From contig JANXOV010000142.1 in NCBI GenBank assembly GCA_025357635.1, forward strand, positions 57,792 through 121,791: a DNA stretch of 64,000 nt, written 5' to 3'. Origin of the DNA: Pseudomonadota bacterium. Lineage in GTDB: Bacteria; Pseudomonadota; Gammaproteobacteria; Steroidobacterales; Steroidobacteraceae. Below are positions 1 to 9,170 of the stretch, piece after piece (position 1 is the stretch's first letter; each line of letters begins with the position of its first letter). Below the pieces are notes generated by a model. It searched no databases. It was not told the origin of the DNA and saw only the letters and a list, made by a program, of their open reading frames with translations. The position numbers and the translations under genes are program-made.

Positions 1-1764
1 CGCGCCTGCGGCCGCGCCTGCGGCCGCATCCATCTGAGTGGGTAGAAACAGCGCCAAACCCAGTGACAACAGCGCGGTTGCGAGTGCGGCAAAGCGCGCG
101 CGGCCAAGGCAAGCGCGAGACTTCTGGAAGGACCATGCGGCCAGGGCGATCAGGATCAAACCCGCCAGCGCGGCGGCCAGGCCGCCCGGCGAGGTTTGCT
201 GTGCCAGCACCCACAGCAGCCATGCGGCCGAGGCATACATCGGAAAGGCAAACACCTGCTTCAGCGTGTCCATCCAGGCACCGGGTTTGGGCAATGCACG
301 ACGCAGCACGGGCGCGAATGACAGCAGCAGATACGGCAGCGACAGGCCCACGCCCAGTGCGGTGAAAATCGCCAGCGCCAGTCCGGTCGACTGGGTCAAC
401 GCTGCGCCCACCGCCGCGGCCATGAAAGGCGCGGTGCAGGGTGTGGCCACCAGCGTGGTGAGCACGCCGGTGAAGAAGGATGCGCGCAAACCACTGCCTT
501 GCGTCAGGCTGTCGCCGACGCCCGCCAGCGATCCGCCGAATTCGAAAACCCCTGACAGGTTCAAGCCGACGGCCAGCAGCAGATAGGCCATCAGCGTCAC
601 GAACAGCGGTGATTGCAGCTGAAACCCCCAGCCGATCTGCTGCCCGGCGGCACGCAGCGCGAGCAGCACGGCGGCGAGTGTCAGCATGGAGGCGATCACG
701 CCGAGTGCGAACACCAGGCCCTTCACACGCACTGCGCCCGGACTTTTCTTCGCCTGCTCCACCAGGCCGATGGCTTTGATCGACAGCACCGGAAACACGC
801 AGGGCATGAGATTCAGGATCAAACCCCCGGCAACGGCGAGCAGCAGGAGGCTCAAGAAGGACTGTGCCGGCGGCGCGGCGCCTTTTGCAAAGCGCGGCGA
901 TGGCACGGTTGCGAGGCCGGTGCTCACGCTCAGCGGCGCGGAGATGGTCACCGGCACGTTCAATTCCTGCGCGCCGCTGCCCTGCTTGAGCACGAGTACG
1001 CCTTCGATCGGCCCGTTCTTCGGCGGCGCATAGCCCAGCTTCATGCTCAACTGGACCGCGCCATCCACGCGCGACATGCGCTGCGCGGCAGCGTATTCAA
1101 TACCGCCTTCGGCGAATGGGAAAAAGCTCAGCGAGTCTGTCTGGGTCAAAGCCGCGCCCCAGTCCCGGTTCAAGCTCAGCACCAGCTCCTGCGCGCGCAG
1201 TTCGGCACTCACCGTACCCAGCGCCGGCTGCGGCAGTTCGGCGTGCGCTGCCGCGAACAGTGCCGCCGCCGCCGGATCCTTCGCGCCGTTGCCCACGGGC
1301 AGAGTCAGCTTCAGATCACCGCTTTCCGGAATACAGATGTCAGAGCACACCAGCCAGTTGGCGGTGGCCGCCAGTGCCACGATGCTGCCCGGCTTCAGAT
1401 CCTGCGGGGCGTTCAGCTGCACCAGGTGCATGGCATGCCGCGCGTAGCCGTAGTTCACCAGCGGCGGAACATCGAAGCGATGTGGCGCGGTCCATTGGAT
1501 CTCGGATGCTTTGAAGCCGGCGGGAAGCGTCCACTTCAAGCGCGTTGCCTGGCCCGAATCCCCGGGATTGCGCCAATAGGTGTGCCAGCCTTCGCGAATG
1601 TCAAATTCCAAGGCCACCGTGAATGCCGCGCCGGGGGCAATGCTCGCGACCTCGCTCACCAGGCGTGCCTTGACGTTGTCGGTGGCGACGGTGTTGCCGG
1701 TGCCGGCGGCGGCCAGCGTGCAGAACAGGATCGAGGCGGCAACGCCGCCAACTACAGTGCGCAT
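1..1764 (-). CDS. DsbD-family thiol:disulfide interchange protein (partial, C-terminus off the window)
   Basis: The gene enters from the left edge, so only the N-terminal 588 codons are visible. It should move reducing equivalents from cytoplasmic thioredoxin across the inner membrane to periplasmic thiol proteins. A signal peptide (residues 1-20) precedes a periplasmic beta-sandwich domain with a Cys140-x3-Cys144 pair (VCSDIC). A multi-spanning DsbD/CcdA-type domain starts near residue 300. Its two proline-flanked cysteines, Cys322 in NLMPCVFPVL and Cys443 in ATPCTAPFM, are the redox pair of the family. The usual C-terminal thioredoxin domain would lie outside the window. The ATG at 1764 was chosen because it opens directly into the signal peptide. 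The visible end carries a short Ala/Gly repeat, AAAGAAAGA. The next gene leftward on the same strand (1828-3057) ends 63 bases upstream of this start. Confidence 0.88.
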   Translation of the reverse strand, partial: MRTVVGGVAASILFCTLAAAGTGNTVATDNVKARLVSEVASIAPGAAFTVALEFDIREGWHTYWRNPGDSGQATRLKWTLPAGFKASEIQWTAPHRFDVPPLVNYGYARHAMHLVQLNAPQDLKPGSIVALAATANWLVCSDICIPESGDLKLTLPVGNGAKDPAAAALFAAAHAELPQPALGTVSAELRAQELVLSLNRDWGAALTQTDSLSFFPFAEGGIEYAAAQRMSRVDGAVQLSMKLGYAPPKNGPIEGVLVLKQGSGAQELNVPVTISAPLSVSTGLATVPSPRFAKGAAPPAQSFLSLLLLAVAGGLILNLMPCVFPVLSIKAIGLVEQAKKSPGAVRVKGLVFALGVIASMLTLAAVLLALRAAGQQIGWGFQLQSPLFVTLMAYLLLAVGLNLSGVFEFGGSLAGVGDSLTQGSGLRASFFTGVLTTLVATPCTAPFMAAAVGAALTQSTGLALAIFTALGVGLSLPYLLLSFAPVLRRALPKPGAWMDTLKQVFAFPMYASAAWLLWVLAQQTSPGGLAAALAGLILIALAAWSFQKSRACLGRARFAALATALLSLGLALFLPTQMDAAAGAAAGA

Positions 1765-1827
1765 GGGCCTATGGTACGCCCACGCCGGCATCGGCTGAGC
1801 CGTGATCCGCACTTTCCGTGGCGCGCC

Positions 1828-3057
1828 TCACAGTGCGACCGTTTCCGAGCCGTCGTATTCTGGCGACGGCGACGGATTTTCCCTTCTTTTGCGGATGTAG
1901 AGGTAAATCGCAGCCGCTATCAGCACCTGTGCCAGCACCGTCAGCACGAAGGGCACCGGCGTGCGGTCGGCCAGGTGCGCCACCAATTGCGTGCCCGCCG
2001 CGGCCAGCGCCAGTTGCGTGAATCCGAGCAGACCCGAGGCGGCGCCGGCGATGTGCGGATGGGTGGCGATGGCGCTGGAGGTGCTGCCCGGCGTCGCCAG
2101 CGCATTGGAGAAACCCAGCCCCATCGCCGGCAGAAAAATGACCAGTGGCTGCCAGACATGCAGCAGCACGAGCACCGCCATGAGGATGGCGGAGGTCAAT
2201 CCGATGCTCAGGCCGACGCCCATCAGCCGCACCGCGCCAAATCGCCGGCCGATCCGCGCCGCCAGAAAAAACCCGCTGAAGGATCCGAGCGCCGGAATGA
2301 TGAACAGCTTGCCGTAGGTCGAGGGCGCCAGATGCATCACGTCGATGACGACGTAAGGCGCGCCGGTGATCACCGTGTACATCGCCGACATCATGAATGT
2401 GCCGAAGCCGACGTAGGCCAGGTAGTCTGGCGAGATCAGCAGCGTGCGGTAACTGCGCAGCGAACGCGGCCGCAAACCCTTGACGGTGTCGCGCGGATGC
2501 GTCTCGGCGATGCGCACCCAATTGAAGATCAGCACGGCTGCGCCGAGCAAGGCGCAGATCACGAATATCCAGCGCCATCCCAGGTACTGCGCCATGTAGC
2601 CGCCCAACGTCGGCGCGAACATGGGCACGAGCAGGATGGCGGTCGCGGTGTAGGCGATGCCGGTGGCGGCGCGGGTCGGGCCGAAATAGTCCATGAGCGT
2701 GGCGCGCGCCACGGAGATGGATGCGCCGCAGCCGAACGCCTGCAGTGCGCGCGCACCGATCAACCAGCCGATGTGCTTGCTTGACGCGGCGGCAATGCTC
2801 GCCAGCACGTAAAGCACGAGTCCGGTCAGGATGACCGGCCGGCGACCGAACCGGTCCGACAGCGGCGCCACAAACAGCTGGCCGACGCCGAGGGACAGCA
2901 GCGAGAGGCTCACGATCAGCTGCGTCACGCCGATGTCCGAGTGCAGGTCGGCGCGGATGGAACTCAGCGCCGGCAGTATCGAGTGGGTTGCGAAAGATCC
3001 CAGGGCGCCGATGGCGGCACTGCCGAAAATCACTTGCCAAGGCCGGGACCTGTTCAA
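1828..3057 (-). CDS. MFS multidrug exporter, Bcr/CflA type
   Basis: A 409-residue, 12-TM major facilitator protein, probably a proton-coupled drug or metabolite exporter of the inner membrane. The loop between TM2 and TM3 has the MFS motif A (APLSDRFGRRPVIL), and TM5 has a motif-C-like stretch with the G-W-R-W-I-F run typical of Bcr/CflA exporters (around residues 145-160). The length fits that family (about 400). The start is a TTG at 3057; the first membrane helix begins five to ten residues later and no in-frame ATG lies upstream. It is divergent from ilvA, with about 80 bases between the two. Substrate cannot be inferred. Confidence 0.85.
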   Translation of the reverse strand: MNRSRPWQVIFGSAAIGALGSFATHSILPALSSIRADLHSDIGVTQLIVSLSLLSLGVGQLFVAPLSDRFGRRPVILTGLVLYVLASIAAASSKHIGWLIGARALQAFGCGASISVARATLMDYFGPTRAATGIAYTATAILLVPMFAPTLGGYMAQYLGWRWIFVICALLGAAVLIFNWVRIAETHPRDTVKGLRPRSLRSYRTLLISPDYLAYVGFGTFMMSAMYTVITGAPYVVIDVMHLAPSTYGKLFIIPALGSFSGFFLAARIGRRFGAVRLMGVGLSIGLTSAILMAVLVLLHVWQPLVIFLPAMGLGFSNALATPGSTSSAIATHPHIAGAASGLLGFTQLALAAAGTQLVAHLADRTPVPFVLTVLAQVLIAAAIYLYIRKRRENPSPSPEYDGSETVAL

Positions 3058-3136
3058 ACTGCAAAACCACGTTGAGCGGGAATTCGAACGGTAAGAATAC
3101 CCGGCGGGCGCCTCATGCGCTAATGTACGTGGCCAT

Positions 3137-4660
3137 ATGCCTGAAAATTACGCTGAAAAGATTCTCAAAGCCAAGGTCTACGGCGCAGCCGTTCAAACCC
3201 CGCTCGAACTCGCGCCGCGTCTGTCGCGCCGCTTGAACAATCAGGTGTTCTTCAAGCGCGAGGATCTGCAGCCCGTGTTTTCCTTCAAGATCCGCGGTGC
3301 CTACAACAAGATCGCACATCTGTCGGACGTGGCCGCACAGCGCGGGGTGATTTGCGCCTCCGCGGGCAATCATGCGCAAGGAGTGGCGCTGGCAGCACGC
3401 ATCCGCGGCATCGCGGCGGTGATTGTCATGCCGCGCACGACGCCGGAGATCAAAGTGCGCGCGGTGGCCGATATCGGCGGCGCTGAGATCGTGCTCGAGG
3501 GCGATGACTACGACCAAGCCTATGAGCGCGCCCTGGAAATTGCCAAACAGCGCGGCCTGGTTTTCGTGCATCCCTTCGATGATCCGGATGTGATCGCCGG
3601 ACAGGGGACCATCGGCATGGAAATTCTGCGGCAGCGGCACGGCGAGCAGATCGACGCGATTTTCATTCCCATCGGCGGCGGCGGACTGATCGCGGGCATC
3701 GCCGCTTACGTCAAATGGCTGTTTCCGCGCATCAAGATCATCGGCGTGGAACCTGAAGATGCGGCCGGCATGTATGAATCGCTCAAGGCGCGAAAGCGCG
3801 TCACCCTGGAGCGCGTCGGCATTTTTGCCGACGGCGTCGCGGTGAGGCGCGTGGGGGAGGAAACCTTCCGGCTGGCGCAGCTGTATGTGGATGAGGTGCT
3901 GCTGGTCACCACCGACCAGATTTGCGCTGCGATCCAGGATATTTTCGAGGACACGCGCTCCATCGCAGAGCCTGCCGGCGCTCTGGCCGTGGCCGGCATC
4001 AAGAAGTACGTTGCGCGCGAGAACTGCACCGGCAAGAATCTGATCGCGATCAACTGTGGCGCCAACATGAACTTCGACCGGCTGCGGCACGTGGCCGAGC
4101 GCGCCGATATCGGCGCGCAGCGCGAGGCCCTGTTCGCCGTGCAGATTCCAGAGGTGCCCGGAACTTTTCTGCGATTCTGCGAACTGCTCGGCGCGCGCAG
4201 CGTCACCGAGTTCAATTACCGCTTCGACGATGCAAAGGCGGCGCAGATTTTCGTCGGTGTCAGCCTTACCCAGGGCAAGCCTGAACGCGATGCACTGATC
4301 AAGACCATGACTTCGGGCGGCTTTGCCGTGCGCGACATGACCGACAATGAAATGGCGAAGCTGCATGTGCGCTACATGGTGGGCGGCCGCGCGCGTGGGC
4401 TGGCGCATGAACGGCTGTTCCGTTTCGAGTTTCCGGAGCGACCGGGCGCGCTGCTGAAGTTCCTGCAGGCCATCGGCTCGAAGTGGAACATCAGCCTGTT
4501 CCACTACCGCAATCACGGCTCCGACAGCGGGCGCGTGCTGGCGGGCATCCAGGTGCCGCCGGAAACCGCGCAGGACTTCATGATCCACCTGCACGATCTT
4601 CACTATCCCTACTCTGAAGAGACGGAAAACCCGGCTTACAAGATTTTTCTGGGCGCCTGA
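3137..4660 (+). CDS. ilvA: threonine ammonia-lyase, biosynthetic
   Basis: This PLP enzyme deaminates threonine to 2-oxobutanoate, the first committed step of isoleucine synthesis. The catalytic half (about residues 1-325) is a fold-type II PLP domain: Lys51 in SFKIRGAYN is the Schiff-base lysine, SAGNHAQG is the substrate loop and IGGGGLI is the glycine-rich phosphate-binding loop. The C-terminal half holds two ACT-like regulatory domains (about 330-410 and 420-505), with the EVPGTFLRFCELLG and ERPGALLKFLQ repeats. At 507 residues it has the full length of the allosteric, isoleucine-inhibited form rather than the short catabolic TdcB form. The stop codon (4658-4660) abuts the stop of the convergent kinase gene with no spacer. 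Confidence 0.97.
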   Translation: MPENYAEKILKAKVYGAAVQTPLELAPRLSRRLNNQVFFKREDLQPVFSFKIRGAYNKIAHLSDVAAQRGVICASAGNHAQGVALAARIRGIAAVIVMPRTTPEIKVRAVADIGGAEIVLEGDDYDQAYERALEIAKQRGLVFVHPFDDPDVIAGQGTIGMEILRQRHGEQIDAIFIPIGGGGLIAGIAAYVKWLFPRIKIIGVEPEDAAGMYESLKARKRVTLERVGIFADGVAVRRVGEETFRLAQLYVDEVLLVTTDQICAAIQDIFEDTRSIAEPAGALAVAGIKKYVARENCTGKNLIAINCGANMNFDRLRHVAERADIGAQREALFAVQIPEVPGTFLRFCELLGARSVTEFNYRFDDAKAAQIFVGVSLTQGKPERDALIKTMTSGGFAVRDMTDNEMAKLHVRYMVGGRARGLAHERLFRFEFPERPGALLKFLQAIGSKWNISLFHYRNHGSDSGRVLAGIQVPPETAQDFMIHLHDLHYPYSEETENPAYKIFLGA

Positions 4661-7177
4661 TCAAGCCTGCGGCGCAGGCTGCTTCGATTGCAGCCGCGCC
4701 TGATTCAGCCACTTGAGCACGCGCTGCGTGAACAGATCGTTGACGCCTCGCGCCTGAACGATGACCGGATAGGCGGCTTCGATCTCGATCAACGCCGCCG
4801 GTGCCTGACCCAGCATCAGCTGCGTGTAGCCGTGAATGGCGTGCGCCTGAGCCGTCTTCGAACTACCCGGCGGGGAGGTCGCGCTCCAGATCTGGATCGA
4901 TTGCGCGCTTAAACCGGCCGCTTCCTGCGCCTTGCCGCGCTGCGCAAGCAGCCGGGCGAGATGCATCAGCGCGGATGCGCGCCACTGGTGCTCGGGCGGC
5001 AGCGTCTGGTCGTAGACGGCCAGCGCCTGCCGGTATTGGCCTTCGGCCTCGGCCAGATCGCCCTGCTCGTGCAACAGCATGGCGAGGCTTACGCGGCTGT
5101 AGGCGACGTCGAAATGATTCGCGCCGTACAGCGACAGCATCACCGCCAGCGCGCGCCGCAGGTAGGGCTCGGCCTCGTTCAAGCGGCCTTCGCGCTGCAG
5201 CAGCAGGCCGTAGTTGCCCCACGCGGTGGCCGTGATGGGGTGATGCTCACCGTAGATGCGCTCGTCTCGGCCGATGGCGTCGAGATACAAGGATTCCGCC
5301 TGTTTCAGTTCCCCCAGGCTTTCGGTGACGAAGGCGAGGTTGTGCAGGTGCACCGCAATGCGCGGATGATCCGCTCCCAGCAGATCGCGGTCGATGTCCA
5401 GCGCACGCTCATAGGTCAGCTTCGCCAGCGCCCATTGCTGTTCGCGCTCGTAGATCTTGCCCAGGTCATCCAGCAGCCAGGACACATCGGTGGGAGCGGC
5501 ACGCTGGGTTTCGAACAGTGTCAACGCGCGTTTGTACAACCCTTCGGCTTCGTTGAAGCGGCCCTGCGCATGGCGCAGTTCTCCCAGTCCCCACAGACTG
5601 CGAGCCGTTTCCAGGCTGCCGGCGCTGAATTGACTTTGCGCCAGCCGCAGTGCGCCTTGCAGCGCGGCATCGGCTCCGGAAAGATCCCCGGATCCGAGCC
5701 GCGCGCGTCCCTGTGCAAGCAGCGTGCTCAGGCGCACGCGATCGTGCGTGTCGCGCTGCAGTGCCAGGGATTCATCCAGCACCGGCAGCGCCTCGCGGTA
5801 CAACCCCAGGCTGTTGTAGACCGCGCCGACGGTGGCAAGCAGTGCTGCCCGCGTCTGCGGCTGATCGTGCAGGCCGGTGCGCAACCGCTGCGCGCCGGAG
5901 CTGAGCAGCTCGCGCGCGGTGACCTGGTTGCCGCGGTTTTCCTCCGGGTCGGACAGCTTGAAGAGATTCACCAGGAATTCCGACACCTCTTCGGCTCGCG
6001 CCCGCTCGCGCTCGGCGTTGGCCCGCTGCAGTTTCACCTGATCGCGCTCCGCGGCGATGTGCACGGACTGCAGGTAGGTGATCACGGCGAAAGCCGCGGT
6101 GATCGCGAACAATGCGGCGCCCGCGCTCACGCCGATCCAATTGCGGCGGATGAATTTTTGTGCCCGGTAGGCGAAGGTGTCGTGGCAGGCTATGACCGGC
6201 ATGCCGTCCAGATGGCGCTGAATGTCGCTGGCCATCTGTTGCGCGGAGGCGTAGCGGCGCTGCGGCTCCTTGCGCATGGCCATGAGCACGATGTTGTCGA
6301 CATCGCCTTCGAGCGCGCGGCGCAGGCGCAGCGGGCTGGTGCCGCGCGCCTGTGCAATGGCGAGGATTCCTTCGGACTGTTCGTCGGCGAACACCTCGCT
6401 GGGCCGGACCGGTTCCTGTTCGCAGATGACGCGTTCGATGTCGCGCATGCGCAGCGAGGGAATGATGAAAGGCCGCGTGCCGGTCAGCAGTTCGAACAGC
6501 ACCACGCCCAGCACATACACATCGCTCGCGGTGGTGATGGGCTGGCCGCGCACCTGCTCGGGGCTCGCATGATCCGGCGTCATCACGCGAATGTCGGCGT
6601 GCGTCACGGCGAGCGTGTGCTGCAGCGCCTGGCGGTCATCCAGCAGTTTGGCGATGCCGAAGTCCAGCAGCTTCGGCACGCCATCGGCGCTGACCAGAAT
6701 GTTCGAAGGCTTAAGGTCCCGGTGCACGATCAGGTTCTGATGGGCGGTATGCACCGCGCCGCACACCGTTTGGAACAGCCGCAGGCGGGCGCCGATGTCC
6801 AGTTGCTGCGTGTCGCAAAACACATCGATAGGCACACCGTCGATGTATTCCATGACGATGTAGGCCGCGCCGTCGGCCAGCGCGCCGCCGTCGAGCAGCC
6901 GGGCGATATTGGGGTGATCCAGCTGGGCCAGAATCTGGCGTTCGGCCTTGAGGCGTGATTGCACGCCGCGGGCAAGCACGCCGCCGCGCACGATCTTGAT
7001 GGCCACGCGTTGAACGAACTGCTCATCGGCGCGCTCGGCCAGATAGACTTCGCCCATGCCGCCGATGCCGAGCGAGCGTAGAATGCGGTACGGTCCGATG
7101 CGGCTGCCCGACAAGTCCCGGGCCGGCACGGTCGTCAGATCTTGCGAAGCGTTGTCCGGCGGGTCGGTTGCGGTCAT
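4661..7177 (-). CDS. membrane Ser/Thr protein kinase with TPR sensor domain
   Basis: A PknB-like receptor kinase of about 838 residues. The cytoplasmic kinase domain (about 25-300) has a full set of motifs: G-loop GIGGMGEVY, Lys61 in VAIKIV, catalytic Asp154 in HRDLKPSN, DFGIAK, and SPEQ in place of APE. It should be an active kinase. One hydrophobic helix near residues 346-368 (ISAG..FAVITYLQ region) anchors it in the membrane. The rest (about 400-825) is a chain of tetratricopeptide repeats with the recurring N-E-A-E and A-L pattern, presumably periplasmic and used for protein binding. The ATG at 7177 was chosen; an in-frame ATG at 7216 is possible but would leave only 12 bases to the divergent small ORF. 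Substrate and signal are unknown. Confidence 0.88.
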   Translation of the reverse strand: MTATDPPDNASQDLTTVPARDLSGSRIGPYRILRSLGIGGMGEVYLAERADEQFVQRVAIKIVRGGVLARGVQSRLKAERQILAQLDHPNIARLLDGGALADGAAYIVMEYIDGVPIDVFCDTQQLDIGARLRLFQTVCGAVHTAHQNLIVHRDLKPSNILVSADGVPKLLDFGIAKLLDDRQALQHTLAVTHADIRVMTPDHASPEQVRGQPITTASDVYVLGVVLFELLTGTRPFIIPSLRMRDIERVICEQEPVRPSEVFADEQSEGILAIAQARGTSPLRLRRALEGDVDNIVLMAMRKEPQRRYASAQQMASDIQRHLDGMPVIACHDTFAYRAQKFIRRNWIGVSAGAALFAITAAFAVITYLQSVHIAAERDQVKLQRANAERERARAEEVSEFLVNLFKLSDPEENRGNQVTARELLSSGAQRLRTGLHDQPQTRAALLATVGAVYNSLGLYREALPVLDESLALQRDTHDRVRLSTLLAQGRARLGSGDLSGADAALQGALRLAQSQFSAGSLETARSLWGLGELRHAQGRFNEAEGLYKRALTLFETQRAAPTDVSWLLDDLGKIYEREQQWALAKLTYERALDIDRDLLGADHPRIAVHLHNLAFVTESLGELKQAESLYLDAIGRDERIYGEHHPITATAWGNYGLLLQREGRLNEAEPYLRRALAVMLSLYGANHFDVAYSRVSLAMLLHEQGDLAEAEGQYRQALAVYDQTLPPEHQWRASALMHLARLLAQRGKAQEAAGLSAQSIQIWSATSPPGSSKTAQAHAIHGYTQLMLGQAPAALIEIEAAYPVIVQARGVNDLFTQRVLKWLNQARLQSKQPAPQA

Positions 7178-7228
7178 AGGGCGTGCAGCGGGATGCGTCG
7201 GGCATTGTACAAACATCGAGGAGCAAAC

Positions 7229-7354
7229 GTGGCAGCAAAGAAAAAGGCAAAGCGAAAATCACCGGCAAAACCGACCCGCAAGGCTGGCTCGAAAGCGGCG
7301 CCCGGCAAGACGACTCGCGGCGGCCCGACGCGCCCGCCGCAAAAGACACGCTGA
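7229..7354 (+). CDS. small lysine/arginine-rich peptide (putative)
   Basis: A 41-codon frame begins at GTG 7229, five bases after a strong Shine-Dalgarno sequence (GAGGAG at 7218-7223). The product starts MAAKKKAKRKSPAKPTRKAG and stays rich in Lys, Arg, Pro, Thr and Gly, like histone-H1-like or AlgP-like tails. The ribosome-binding site fits only this frame. The stop at 7352-7354 lies 17 bases before the probable GTG start of the downstream hydrolase, so the two may be translationally coupled. A DNA- or RNA-binding role is plausible from composition but is inference. The alternative is that this stretch is only leader sequence. Confidence 0.5.
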   Translation: MAAKKKAKRKSPAKPTRKAGSKAAPGKTTRGGPTRPPQKTR

Positions 7355-7371
7355 CAGTCCCGCCCTGCGCA

Positions 7372-8265
7372 GTGACTGCCTATCAACCGCGGCGTGCGCC
7401 GCGCCACGAGACCGTGCGCCTGCGCGGCCTGCAGACGCATTTGACGCGCTGGGGACCGCCTCTTTCAGCCGCATCACCGCCGGTGTTCCTCCTGCACGGC
7501 TTCCTGGACACCAGCGATACGTTTCAATTCCTGGTGGATGCCTTTGACAGGGACCGGCCGCTGATCGCGCTGGATTGGCGCGGCTTCGGCCGCAGCGAAT
7601 GGCCGCAAGACGGCTATTGGTTTCCCGATTACATCGCCGACCTGGATGCGCTGCTTGACGTGTTCTGTCCGAATGAGCCGGTGCGGCTGGTCGGGCACAG
7701 CATGGGCGGCAATGTGGCCGGGTTGTATGCCGGAGCACGACCGGAGCGCGTCAGGAGCCTTGTGAATCTGGAAGGCTTTGGATTGCCGCGCGTGGCGTAC
7801 GATCGTGCGCCCAAGCGCATGGCCGAATGGCTGGGTCAGCTGCGCGCGATACCCGAGCTCAAGAGCTACGAGTCCTTCGAACAATTGGCGCAGGTCATCC
7901 GCAAGCGCTATCCGCGCGTATCGCCGGAGCGCGCGCGGTTCATTGCGCAAAGCTGGGCGCGCGAGGAGGCCGATGGCCGCGTGCATCTGCTCGGCGACCC
8001 GCGCCACAAGCGTGTCAATCCCGTGCTGTACCGGCGCGACGAGGCGGAAAGTTTCTGGCGGCAGATCGCCGCGCCCGTGTTGATGCTGTTCGGCGAGCAT
8101 TCCGAATTTGCGCGGCAGTTGGGCGAAGACGGTACCGAACAGGCGTTCCGGGCGATGATTGCCAACATCCGAACGCTCACCATCCCGGGCACGGGACACA
8201 TGATGCATCTTGAGTGTCCCGACATCGTGGCGCCGCTGATCGAGCGGTTTCTGCAAGAGCATTGA
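7372..8265 (+). CDS. alpha/beta-fold hydrolase
   Basis: A single-domain alpha/beta hydrolase (about 297 residues), presumably cytoplasmic because no signal peptide is visible. The oxyanion region is FLLHGFLD, the nucleophile elbow is GHSMGGN with Ser110, and the family histidine is His276 in GTGHMMHLE. The acid is probably in LMLFGEHSEF, where a Glu takes the usual Asp place. The closest general class is epoxide hydrolase/haloalkane dehalogenase/esterase-like proteins; the substrate is unknown. The GTG at 7372 was chosen because the hydrolase fold starts about 20 residues later. The frame is open upstream to 7183, but that part overlaps the small basic ORF in another frame and reads as low-complexity sequence. 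Confidence 0.82.
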   Translation: MTAYQPRRAPRHETVRLRGLQTHLTRWGPPLSAASPPVFLLHGFLDTSDTFQFLVDAFDRDRPLIALDWRGFGRSEWPQDGYWFPDYIADLDALLDVFCPNEPVRLVGHSMGGNVAGLYAGARPERVRSLVNLEGFGLPRVAYDRAPKRMAEWLGQLRAIPELKSYESFEQLAQVIRKRYPRVSPERARFIAQSWAREEADGRVHLLGDPRHKRVNPVLYRRDEAESFWRQIAAPVLMLFGEHSEFARQLGEDGTEQAFRAMIANIRTLTIPGTGHMMHLECPDIVAPLIERFLQEH

Positions 8266-8280
8266 GGCTTTTAGCAAATC

Positions 8281-8913
8281 ATGGAAATTCCCAAACTGGG
8301 CCCCTCGCCGGGCGATGTGACGTCCTCGCGCCCGGAGTTGTCGGGGCGCGGCCCACAGTCGGCCGCGGGCGCGCCGGTGCCGGCCGACACCTCCCGCATC
8401 AAGGCGCTGAACTTGCCGGCGGCACTGCAGATTCTCATCGCCGAAGTGAAGCTGGCCTTGGTGCAGGCCGGGTTTGCATTGCCTGCGGCCGGCGCGGCGC
8501 AATCCCTGGTACAGCCGCCGATGCAAGGCGCGGCCGAACCCGCTGCTCGCGCGGTCGTGGGTTTGTTCCTGGGCTTGGTTCCCGATGAGGCCACGCCGGA
8601 GCCGGCGTGGACGGCGACGCTGGAGCGCCTCGTGCAGGCAGTGAGCAGCGGCAGCGCGGCGGCGCTGGAGCGGGTCATCGCCTGGCGCGATACGCCGGCA
8701 ACGATCGCCTCCGCCGTGCAGGAAGCTCGCTCGCTCGCGCTGGCGATCATTCAGGATGACGGACCGCCCGCTGTGCTGGCGAGGCCGGAGTGGTTGGGGC
8801 TTGGCGCGGCGCTGGATCGTGTGCGCCGGCGGCGCCGGCGACGCACATTGCTGCTGACCGGCCTGGATGCCGATCATCTGGATCTGCCGGATCCGCAAGG
8901 CGGCCGGCGATGA
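8281..8913 (+). CDS. hypothetical protein
   Basis: A 210-residue protein I do not recognise. It has no signal peptide and no clear membrane helix. The N-terminal 35 residues are Pro/Ser/Gly-rich and look disordered. The middle (about 40-165) is Ala/Leu-rich and predicted helical. A cluster of about eight arginines (RVRRRRRRR, near 180) precedes an acidic tail. It begins 15 bases after the hydrolase and overlaps the next gene in an ATGA, so it belongs to the same transcription unit. Codon use and GC content resemble the neighbours. Confidence 0.65.
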   Translation: MEIPKLGPSPGDVTSSRPELSGRGPQSAAGAPVPADTSRIKALNLPAALQILIAEVKLALVQAGFALPAAGAAQSLVQPPMQGAAEPAARAVVGLFLGLVPDEATPEPAWTATLERLVQAVSSGSAAALERVIAWRDTPATIASAVQEARSLALAIIQDDGPPAVLARPEWLGLGAALDRVRRRRRRRTLLLTGLDADHLDLPDPQGGRR

Positions 8914-9170
8914 GTGAGCTGCCTACGAGCCGCTGGGCGCTGCTCTACAAGTGGATCCGCCGCGTCGCGGTGGCGGTTGCAGGCGGCGTCGTGCTGCTGA
9001 TCGGCATTGCCATGATCGTGCTGCCGGGCCCCGCGTTCGTGATGATTCCCGCGGGCCTCGCCATTCTGGGTCTTGAATTCGCCTGGGCGCGAGTGTGGTT
9101 GAAAAAAGCCAGGGAAAAAGCACGGAGCCTGGCAGCATCGAAGAAGAAACCGGAATCCGGCCAACCCTGA
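8910..9170 (+). CDS. small PGPGW-type transmembrane protein
   Basis: An 86-residue membrane protein. An amphipathic N-terminus is followed by a long hydrophobic segment (about residues 18-50) containing VLPGPAFVMIPAGLAILG, the signature of the small PGPGW/TIGR02611-like transmembrane family, and a basic C-terminal tail (KKAREKARSL). The function of the family is unknown. Its ATG overlaps the stop of the preceding gene (ATGA), and its stop overlaps the start of the following MFS gene (TGATG), which indicates translational coupling on both sides. Confidence 0.75.
   Translation: MSELPTSRWALLYKWIRRVAVAVAGGVVLLIGIAMIVLPGPAFVMIPAGLAILGLEFAWARVWLKKAREKARSLAASKKKPESGQP

Noticed and set aside
613..2784. 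A very long open frame (723 codons) on the plus strand across the DsbD and MFS genes.
   Set aside because: It is rich in Arg, His and Gln, has no recognisable domain, and lies opposite two clear membrane protein genes. It is the usual GC-driven shadow.
3113..4603. A 496-codon minus-strand frame opposite ilvA.
   Set aside because: ilvA is certain on the plus strand with all PLP motifs; the opposite product is compositional noise.
7183..7371. An N-terminal extension of the alpha/beta hydrolase.
   Set aside because: The added 63 residues are low-complexity, have no ribosome-binding site for that frame, and overlap the small basic ORF that does have one.
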